From Setoptus koraiensis (Eukaryota; Arthropoda), in the NCBI GenBank assembly GCA_048013815.1, contig CM106586.1, positions 10,106,001-10,170,000 of the forward strand: 64,000 bases of DNA, written 5' to 3'. How positions within the stretch are numbered: position 1 is the stretch's first letter; each line of letters opens with the position of its first letter. The position numbers were made by a program, and so were the translations under genes. The notes beneath the pieces are model-generated. The model worked only from the letters and a program-made list of their open reading frames with translations, was not told the DNA's origin and did not search any database. This document shows positions 23,736 through 32,340 of the stretch, piece after piece.

Positions 23736-25950
23736 CGACACTTAATTGATCTCGAGTCAAGTCATTATGTCATATCATATGACTCATGTGTTTGTTTGGT
23801 GTTGCTCGATGAGCAACCAATCGCCGGACAACAATAGCTGGCTAAAACGGCAACAGTTGTGCAGCAACTCGACAACAACAAACAAAGTTACCGTTGCTTC
23901 GTTTGCGTGAGAAATGACAAATCTCACACCAATCTCGCTCAATTTGTCATTGTTGAGCTCGTTTGCTGTCACTTGTTTGTTTTGGTAGCAGCCAGCTGAG
24001 TGAGTTGTCCGTTGAAAGTTGACAGTTGACAGTCGAGCTGCAAACAAACCATCAACCACCCACCAGCTGACTGGCCAGCTGACCGACCATCAGCTGACCA
24101 TTGCCGCTACGATGCCTATTGACCGATCTTTGCGCTCTTACTCGAGACACCCGAGACACACGAGACACCTGAGACATCTGAGACGCCTGAGATGATATTC
24201 ACAGCCGATACGGCCGATACATCCGGATGGCCGGATTCAGTTGGGTTTAGCTGGATCGCATTTGGCCAGATCGCATTCGGTTGGATCGCGTTCGATTGGG
24301 TCGCGTTTGGCCGTTGGATTCAGCTTGGCGCTCGCAATGTTAGTTAGCTAAATTAGTCAGAGGCAGGCGGCTAAATTAGTGACAGCCAGTTAGACTGGCC
24401 AGACAATTGTGCGATCCGGCCGGCATCGGATGCAAACAGTGGCCAGCAATGTGTAACAGCGGCAACCCGACAGTGACAGTCGGGCACAAACAACAGCTAA
24501 CAGTACGCAATCAAGGTGTGCCAACGAAAGTAATATCTCAATCAATCTCTGGCTGTTGTTTGCACAACCTGTTGCTTTTACTGGCCCACTCACTTGTGCG
24601 ACTTGCAAGTGTCACAGTCGCAACAAACTCGCTGCCAACTTACCTGTGTCACTCTGGTCTGTTTGTGATCTGTTTGAGCTGGATGGTGCTGCTGCTGCTG
24701 CTACTGTGGCGTAATGGTCGCAACAGCAACAGGTAAAATAATGACGTAACAACGAACTGGCCACAACAAACAACATGCTGCGCACCAGTTGGCTAGTTGG
24801 CAGTATCAGCGCTACGATATTTAACAGTGAGTTTGGATATCCACCAATGTCGCAAACAAATTGCTCGCTCTGACTGTTGTCGTTGTTGCTGTTGCTCTGG
24901 CTGTCGCTGTTGCTCTGGCTGTTGCTGTTGTTGTCGCCAAACAATCAGAATCACTTGGCAGCCAGCTTCGCACTGTGTGAGCGCCAGCAAAAGCATTGTG
25001 CGACGGACACATATCGGGATATATTGAGATACGCTGAGATATACTGGCAATTGTGAGATATACTCCGATTTGTGAGACACAGTGCCGTAATCACTGTTGC
25101 TTGAACCATGTGGCTCGCTGTTATGGAATGAGTTCACCTGTTGCTGTGTGTATGATTAGCATTGTCGTTATTATCATTGTCATTTCATTTATAATTTGAG
25201 TCGCCACTGGGTGTATCGAGCAAATCGCATAGCACTGGCTGTTAGTTGGTAGTTGCTAGTTGTTTGTTTGTGTCCATTCGACTTTTTTGTTTGTTATGTC
25301 GCCAAGTTGAGCACACTCACACACACAATGTTAACACAATTTTAACACAACACTCACTCATTGCACTCACTATGCAAATTCTGCCACTGACAAATTCATA
25401 AACAATAGCGCCCGCATTACGCCGCATATTATGCAACACAATTATGCACTGTCATGTAATACAAACATACACAACATAATTGTATGATTAATTCTCCATT
25501 CCTCTCATCAATTTCGCCACCATTTTAACATCAATCAATCGATTTGCTCAAATTCATTTCCTCGAATCGCCGAATTGCCCCCAAACTGTCCTCAAACCGT
25601 CCTCAAATTGTCCCCAAATTGTGTGTGCCCGCCATCGATGACAATGCTCACAAGCCACATCATACGACCCAACCAACAACAGTTTACACACAGCGGCCTC
25701 ACATGCTCAAAACGATACAACAACAGCAACAACAGCAGCAACAGCAGCAACAACAACAACAACAACGTCAATAACAAGACACCTTATAGCCCCAATTGGC
25801 AATCATAAACACAATTGCACTTCAATTTCAATCCAATCAACAGCTCGTCATTAAATATTGCATCACAACTCTGCTGTGCGGCCTCAGTTCAGACACACAT
25901 TTTGAATGCTCACCAAGTATCATGCGATAATATTTATATCTATACTCACT

Positions 25951-28900
25951 ATGCTGGTGGTAAGTAGACAACTATCTAAATACTAATAAATAGTTATTAC
26001 GCTATTTTTATCTTCGCAAAGATTCATGGATTTACCGTGTGAGAAGAACTTTGATCTCGAATTGACCCTCTTGCAGGAATCATTCCAAATGATAGTCAGC
26101 CATCTATTGACGGACCCAAACAATAATGTTCGCAGAACGATATTAACTTCAAATATTTCGAAACTATGCTTGTTTTTCGGAAGAGAAAAGACTAATGAGG
26201 TCATTCTAAGTCACATAACTACATTTCTGAATGACAAGAGTGATTTCAGACTACGAGCCGCATTTTTTGATAATATAAACTGTGTGAGCACATATTTGGG
26301 GCCTTATTTTGCTGCAATCTTAAAACCTATAATGCAACAAGGATTATCAGATAGTGAGGAGAGTATCATCTATAAATGTTTGACAGCGGTCTCCTCTATG
26401 ACACAACCAGGTTTATTGAGCAAAAGTGTTGTGTATGAACTTCACCAGGAGGCCGTGCCACTATTATCGTTCCCCAACAAATGGATAAGGAATGCAGCCA
26501 TCAATTTTGTGGTAGTTCTAGCCAAAGTATTGAAGTCTTGAAATCTTGCCTCGATGCTCTGGATAGCGACAGGGTTCAAGTTGCTTTAAGAGTTGCCTCA
26601 ATAGCGGAACAATTAGTTGATCGATGGTCTGTCAAGTTCGAAATATACGATTGGGATCTCATAATAAACATCTGTGATTCTTTTGCTAACAAGCTGACAA
26701 AACCCTCCTCTGCTCTGGCACCTTTCAATGGCCATCCTCAGAGCAACACTAATTCAACAACACCATACCAATCGGCCCCGCCATCTAACAACAGTACCAT
26801 AAATAGGTCGTCCAATTCGACAACATCTTCAAACCATAATAACATTCAATCATCCAATAACATTTCCCAATATGCAATGAATTTGTCTTCTATTGCTCTT
26901 ACCAACATATCAGATCTTATGTATCATCTCAACAATCATGGTCAGTCATTTTCCCCATCAAGTGATAGCCTACCCAACAGGAATGATGAATCTCTAGAAA
27001 TGATACAATCTACACTTCAACACCTCACTATGACACTATTGAATGAAAGTACTCATGGTAATATATATAGCTGTGATGACAACCTTTACAATTTGATTGA
27101 AAAATACTATCATTTATTTGACGAAACCATTATTATCGGTCTGTTGGAATATCGAACAAAGATCGTCAATACATTAGATGAGAGGTACATCTCTAACCTC
27201 TCAAGATTGATATCTAAATCTTTTAAACATGAATCACGGAAAGCAATCAGATTGAAATCAATAGCTGCCTTGTCGCAAATATTTTCCACTCACAGAGCTA
27301 TATACGAGGACGAATTGATGGAAAGAATATTCATCCCGAATTTTTTAAATGCTGATCAAGAAAATGATCTTAGCATACGCAAATCAATCGTTTACTTGTT
27401 ATTGGACTTCGCTTCTATGTGCCTGAATCATAGGCATTGCCTAGAGGCTCTAAAGATGGATAAGGAATGCAGCCATCAATTTTGTGGTAGTTCTAGCCAA
27501 AGTAGCTTCAACAATCGATTTCAACAGAAAAATTCTACCTGCTATCAAGCTGCATATCAAGAGAGACATTCACGGACTAAAAGACGAGAGTGTTCTCCTT
27601 GATTCTCTGCAAGAACCCCTTCCTAGGCCTATCATAGAATCTATAATTTGTGACAATGGTGATATTGACAATATTTTTCATTCAATTTCAAAGAAGAAAA
27701 TGTCCCGAAACAGTCAACGCTTTAGTGGAGCCAAGCAGATGTCTGAAGACGAAGAAATTCTCGCTGGCCTAAGTAGACATTGTGAAGACAGGCTGATTGA
27801 TTCTGAGTTGATACTTCGACGGATTCATAAGAATAAGAGAGGTGCAGTTAACAAGATAGTCGAACCCACTATCAACATTCCCAAGCAAGATGCGCAAATC
27901 CAGAATACCTCCAAAGTTGAGCAAAGAATGTCCGCGACTTTATCTCTATCAAAGTCAACAAAACCACGCGGTGTCCTATTAGCTCATTTGCATGAACACA
28001 AGGGTACTATAACTAACTTCAAATATTCCGAAAAACAGGCATAATTTCGAAATATTTGAAGTTAGTATCGTTCTGCGAACATTATTGTTTGGATCCGTCA
28101 ATAGATGGCTGACTATCATTTGGAATGATTCCTGCAAGAGGGTCAATTCGAGATCAAAGTTCTTCTCACACGGTAAATCCATGAATCTTTGCGAAGTCTC
28201 TGCTAAGTCAGCCACATTTGAAGCTAGCGATATTCTTACGAGCACTGACTTATCATAGACAAGGGGACACAGACTTGGTAATATATAATCTATGAATACA
28301 TTAGCGTCACTGGGTAGCAGCCGATCAACATGTTTCAGAAGTATATTAAGGGAGGATATGGCTGATGAACGAACTTGTGCGTCTGTACTTGATATCATAT
28401 AGATGAAATACGGTAACACTCTATCAATCACATATTCTGACATTATATGAGGCGAAGATTCCACCAATCGTACACATAGTTTAAGTGCCATAAGTTTGGC
28501 ATGTGTAAGCCTCAAAGTCCGCAACGTAGATGTTACTAACACTAGTGGTAGTAAAAGTCCATGCTCGTCTTCAGTTATTATCTCCGTAAGCAAAGCATCG
28601 ATGTCCTCAGTCAAAGATAGGATTTTTGTGTCAGGACTTTGAGTTATAAGCTTCGTGAAGTACTTGAATAATGTGTTAAAGTAGGCAGGAAACAAGCTAG
28701 GGGTAGATTGATCGAGATGATAAGACGCAGAATTTCTTTTCATACTATCCAAATCAGTAAGATTGAGTATTAGCCTTGCAATCCTTGAATCGGATATACC
28801 ATTTTCAATTATCTTTGAAGGTTCATACTGGTTCTTTTTAAACATCAGTATCTGACCAAGATCAAACAAAGAGCTGTTAGCGTTGTCTTCCAAGAAAAGC

Positions 28901-31900
28901 TCTGCCAAAACACACCCTAGACTGAATAAATCCATTTGAGGAGTCAGCTGATTATAACCATCATTTTGATCAGTTGCTTCAGGATATTGCTGATAGTTTG
29001 TCTCGTTTGGTGCTGTCTCGACAAATCTCTCAGGGGCCATATTACAACATTGGCGCCGAGAAGTGTCGAAAAAATATGAGAAGTCGGATGGGTTATTTTC
29101 AGGCAGCGTTACTGGCTTGTAGGAGGCGAAATCCGTTATTGATACCCACAAAAACGACGAAACCAGAACATTTTCGGACTTGATGTCGCCGTGAAAGATG
29201 TTTTTCTTGTGCAGTAATTGTACACATCTTAGTAGTTGATAAGCAATCCATCTTTTTTCTATGGAAGTCAAGAAGGTCCATTTGTATGATCCTTGAGATC
29301 CTGCATGTGTATACTCAAAAAAGATTGTAATCTTATCTCGATCTGAATATAAATTCATTAACTAATTATTTCTCCCAATCAATTACCTATCCACAATTGC
29401 TAAAAACAACAACAAAATTGCTGTATGCCATAATTTGCTTGATCAGTTGCTTGGTCTGCACTTGCTAAGCATCGCGAGTAATGTAATCAACCATCAGAAC
29501 AGCACCGGCTCGGCCTCTCAGCCAGGGGCAGCTCTGGCTAGGGGTGCGCAATCCCAGAATAACTTTGTGGCGACCACCAGCACCAACAGAGGTGTCCCAA
29601 TAACAACAACAACATCTAACAACAATGATTACACTCATCCTATCAGTTTCGACCGCATACTGTCCAGCAGCAACAACAGACAGGTTAATAGTGACCAATT
29701 TTCCAGCAACACCAACAACAACAACATCAACAATGACAACAATCAACAACAAGTGACAACGGCCGGCATGAGGCGTCTGGTCAATCAGCCAGAGTATCCC
29801 ATTGATCATTATCAGATTAGTCAATCAACCAATCAACCCTTGGACAATCAGATACCTCCCACGCCAACGCAACAACAGCAGCAGCAAACACCACAAGCCA
29901 ACAACAACAACATCAATAATAGGCAATTCCACAATCCCTTCGATAGTCCGTTCAGTCCTCCCGTGCCCCCGTTGCCGCCCAATCCGCCCCCGTTGCAAAC
30001 TAATCCGCCCGCTGTCCAGTCGCCCGTGTCCGGCTCACAGCACCAATCAACGCAATCGCCGCAAGCCTCAATGACGGAATCCATCACGGCCACCAACCAG
30101 CCCCAGCAGCAATTCAACAATCAACAACAGTCGCCACCTCTGGCCAACGACAACATCAACAACAACGGCAACAACAACAACCGACCACAGCAATACAATT
30201 CGTTGAGGCCCCTATTCGTTCCGGGCGCGATTTCTTCGCACACAGCGACTCCTGGCGGCGGTGGCGGCGCCCCAATGAGATTGACCGATAGAAATCAGCA
30301 GCTCGATAGTGATACCTATACGCCGCCCATAGTGTTCGGCACCAGCAGCAACCAATTGGCCTACAACAATCAAGATGCTCCGTTTGGTTTGAATCAGCAA
30401 CAGTTAGACGCTCACAACGTCTACGACCAAGTCGCCAACAGCGGCGTTGACTCGGCGAACCCTATGAGGGACCCCAACAGAGACCAAACGAACAGCAACA
30501 ATTTCCAAAACAGAGCTCGACTGGCCCAATTGGAGCCCAACGGCGACATCGGTCGCCAGCAGCAGGCTCCTCGGCACCAGACGTCGCCCTTGCCGGCCTC
30601 CTATTTTGAGCAGCGTCACAAGCAAGCGCCCGACTCAAACAGAAGCCCGCAGCCACAAAACAACAGGTTGTCTAATTTTGTGCCCACAGGTGAGTACGCG
30701 AGCAGCGATCTCAGTATCGGTTTGTGTCGGCAACCGGACTTAGATGCGCCGATATCAACTTGACTTGATTGGCTCCACTTCCGGTCACACTTTTCGCACT
30801 ACAAAATGATGCAATAATTAATTATTGCATCATTTGTAACAACAATAATTAACTAATTAATTATTTAATCAATTACAGCCGACAATATAATAATTCTGAT
30901 TCCGAATCTCTTTTCATTCTCGCACAATTCCGACGTTAGACAAGCGCATTTTGCCGCCTCCCGTGCCCGCTCACTACAAAGATGCGCATTTGAACATGGC
31001 GAGGAAACTTCCGCCGCCAATAAATGCAAACATTGACATAACGAGAAACCTGTCGCCATCTAGATTCGCCCATGGCCAATCACCAAAATACCATGCAAAC
31101 AACAACAACAACAATAGACAGCTCACCGGGGACGCTGCACCGGATGTTGGACTGACGGCCTTGCCGCCGTACTCATTGCCTGTTCCTCCGTCGTCGTTGG
31201 AGCAACAGCAGCGGATAAATCACAATTTAGAGCATCAACAGTTGCAACAATTGTCCGCACAGATACCGTTGTGTGCCCGAGCGTTGGGCGCCAGCGCCAA
31301 CGACACTCATCACAATCAAGTGATAATGTGTCAAGAGGACGCCGATTATCCGACCAAAGCTGTGATGGGCGCACTAGAGTTGTACGGGCCCCAAATACTA
31401 GAACAAATAATGCCACAAACAACAACGGTTATCAGCAACAATCACCTGTCCAAGCAGCGTCAGCAGCAACAGTTGCAGATGGACTCGCTGAGGCCGGCCC
31501 CAATTAATTCGCATCATCGTGATGCGCACAGCATTAATGTTAATAATAACAACAATTTCAAGACCAACAGCTACGACAATTTATGCAAATCAAAAATAAC
31601 GCTAGTGCAACCGAGACGAGCCAAGAATCTGCAGGGCCAATGGAAGGTTGTGGTGAATTTTCCCAATGCGGACCGCTTCAGGGGTATCAGTCTAAGCCAG
31701 CCGGTGCGGATAGAGGAGTGCCTGATGCCGATGAACAGCAACAATCAATTTGCGGAGTGCGGAGGTCCCGACAGAAACAACAACATTACCTCCACCATAC
31801 CCAAGACGAGATGCTTGCAGCAATACGGCGATCACCGCCTTGTGGCGTGGTCCTCGCAGCGGGGCCTGCACGTGGACATGTTCCGGCTGCCCGTCTCTTG

Positions 31901-31922
31901 CTCGTGCCACCTGAGACGATGA
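25951..31922 (+). CDS. spz: Spätzle-family cystine-knot ligand (three exons, nine-base first coding exon)
   Basis: Exon 1 is proposed as 25951-25959 (ATG CTG GTG, donor GTAAGT). Exon 2 is 29447-30689 (acceptor TTGATCAG, donor GTGAGT) and exon 3 is 30940-31922, giving 744 residues. The first junction is inferred: exon 2 has no in-frame ATG, and joining gives a good signal peptide, MLVLLGLHLLSIAS. A long Asn/Gln/Pro-rich prodomain follows. Near the C-terminus CQEDADYPTKAV opens the knot region, then CKSKITLVQPRRAKNLQGQW, EECLMP, AEC, RCLQQYGDHRLVAW and GLHVDMFRLPVSCSC, the family's closing signature. Spätzle proteins are secreted, protease-activated ligands of Toll receptors. I cannot assign a paralogue. 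The first intron (25960-29446) contains the VPS15/TSC2 patchwork. The gene is GC-rich, unlike that intron. Confidence 0.82.
26012..26182 (+). repeat. Left arm of 171-bp inverted repeat (VPS15 HEAT segment)
   Basis: Matches the reverse complement of 28026-28196 at 167 of 171 bases by my comparison. The four differences are pyrimidine transitions (GAC/GAT, TTA/CTA, CTA/TTA, TTG/CTG), and each is synonymous in the VPS15 frame. Confidence 0.93.
26481..26529 (+). repeat. 49-bp direct repeat, copy 1
   Basis: ATGGATAAGGAATGCAGCCA and the following 29 bases recur perfectly at 27456-27504. In the VPS15 frame the copy reads WIRNAAINFVVVLAK, so it originates from VPS15. It flanks the TSC2 segment like a very long target-site duplication. 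Confidence 0.96.
26530..27455 (+). pseudogene. TSC2 (tuberin) fragment inserted in VPS15 sequence
   Basis: 926 bases in a different frame from the VPS15 pieces, open throughout. It contains YDWDLIINICDSFANKL, LYNLIEKYYHLFDETIIIGL, LEYRTKIVNTLDERYISNL, SRLISKSFKHESRKAIRLKS and YEDELMERIFIPNFL. These align in order with the N-terminal alpha-solenoid of tuberin (human [83 protein letters not shown]). Tuberin is the GAP subunit of the TSC complex that restrains Rheb and TOR. The piece lacks a start, a GAP domain and splice sites at its ends, and is flanked by the 49-bp direct repeat. An Asn/Ser-rich insertion sits in the middle. It is a gene fragment, not a gene. Confidence 0.85.
27456..27504 (+). 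repeat. 49-bp direct repeat, copy 2
   Basis: Perfect copy of 26481-26529. Reading VPS15 up to copy 1 and resuming after copy 2 gives an unbroken frame (…VVLAKVASTIDFNRKILPAI). Confidence 0.96.
27456..28026 (+). pseudogene. VPS15 fragment B: last HEAT, linker and first WD40 strand
   Basis: The frame continues fragment A after the direct repeat: VASTIDFNRKILPAIKLHIK, LLDSLQEPLPRPIIESIICD, FHSISKKKMSRNSQRFS and finally PRGVLLAHLHEHKGTITNFK. Human VPS15 has VLLSVLKEPVSRSIFDYAL and [21 protein letters not shown] at the start of the WD40 propeller. The sequence then runs into the inverted copy of VPS15 and stops (KYSEKQA), so the propeller is missing. No WD40 sequence follows nearby. Confidence 0.83.
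28012..28066. repeat. 16-bp palindromic arms at the VPS15 inversion junction
   Basis: ACTAACTTCAAATATT at 28012-28027 is the exact reverse complement of 28051-28066, with 23 bases between. The left copy belongs to the end of fragment B and the right to the end of fragment C, so the hairpin sits precisely at the switch point. Confidence 0.9.
28026..28196 (-). repeat. Right arm of 171-bp inverted repeat (VPS15 HEAT segment)
   Basis: Minus-strand copy of 26012-26182, with four synonymous transitions. It is the tail end of VPS15 fragment C. Confidence 0.93.
28026..29358 (-). pseudogene. VPS15 fragment C: pseudokinase C-lobe and HEAT repeats, opposite orientation
   Basis: Read on the minus strand: IEKRWIAYQLLRCVQLLHKK, then HGDIKSENVLVSS (catalytic-loop equivalent), ITDFASYKP (DFA rather than DFG, as in VPS15), FDTSRRQCCNMAPERFVETA, MDLFSLGCVLAELFLED, then HEAT repeats to LAETSQRFMDLPCEK and SKLCLFFG. 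It stops where fragment A continues with REKTNEV. A likely splice acceptor (CATGCAG) lies at 29301, and homology upstream of it is poor. The kinase N-lobe and myristoylated N-terminus are absent; exon 2 of Spätzle starts only 90 bases away. The frame is clean over 1.3 kb, so the copy is young or misplaced. Confidence 0.85.
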
Positions 31923-32340
31923 CACCGACGCGGCTAATTAATTAATTGTAATCAACAACTATCAATTAATTATTGCGCAACAGTGGTCACAACAGGCACA
32001 ATAGGCACACCGGAAACACACTCACTGGCCAGATAATATTATTAGATAATATCAGATGATATCGGATAATATTAGATAATATTGGTTGATGATATTGGTT
32101 GATTTGGTGCGCCCTGTGAAGTATGGTAGGACTGTACTTCTACAGTGTAAGCGTAGCGCCACGAACAATTATTATCGAAATGATCTCATCGTAATTATAA
32201 TTATTATAGCTACAATTTTAAAGTTATTCACTCATTATGTGTACTCGAATGCCCGAATAAATAGGCGCGCTCCTCCTAATTGCCCCCTTGAAATTGTTTA
32301 CCGGGGCCCTTGTTAATCAGTATTAATGCTAGTTGGATTG
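31923..32340. other. Intergenic spacer between convergent Spätzle and cubilin genes
   Basis: About 420 bases with a run of imperfect AGATAATATT/GATGATATT units at 32028-32100 and otherwise unremarkable sequence. It must contain the 3'UTRs of both genes. Confidence 0.5.

Larger units (their letters stand above)
19656..25950. other. Non-coding region between the Groucho-like gene and Spätzle, rich in micro-duplications
   Basis: Over 6.3 kb no frame has protein character. Instead there are many local imperfect tandem copies of 10-25 bases. Examples are GATATTAAATCAGTGCCT-type units near 20625-20680, GAGAGTTTTGAGAGTTTT at 21530-21600, CTGACTGTCAG-type units at 22825-22880, AATTATCCGACAC-type units at 23430-23500, CGAGACACC-type units at 24140-24190 and GGATCGCATTTGG-type units at 24245-24310. 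An ATTT microsatellite is at 20263-20283 and a CAA/CAG tract at 25717-25769. The final part should contain the Spätzle promoter. Confidence 0.5.
26012..26529 (+). pseudogene. VPS15 (PIK3R4) fragment A: HEAT repeats
   Basis: The frame reads RFMDLPCEKNFDLELTLLQE, then RRTILTSNISKLCLFFGREK, TNEVILSHITTFLNDKSDFRLRAAFF and PNKWIRNAAINFVVVLAKV. It aligns with the VPS15 HEAT region (human [37 protein letters not shown] and NLWIRYGAVGFITVVA). VPS15 is the pseudokinase scaffold of the class III PI3-kinase VPS34. The coding sense is intact to base 26529, where the frame enters foreign sequence and stops. The piece lacks anything N-terminal, and 5' of 26012 the DNA is non-coding. Because it lies inside the Spätzle first intron, it is probably not a working gene. 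Confidence 0.85.

Noticed and set aside
26530-27455. TSC2 segment considered as an intron or exon of VPS15
   Set aside because: No usable GT/AG pair at the boundaries restores the frame. The segment is clearly tuberin coding sequence in another frame.
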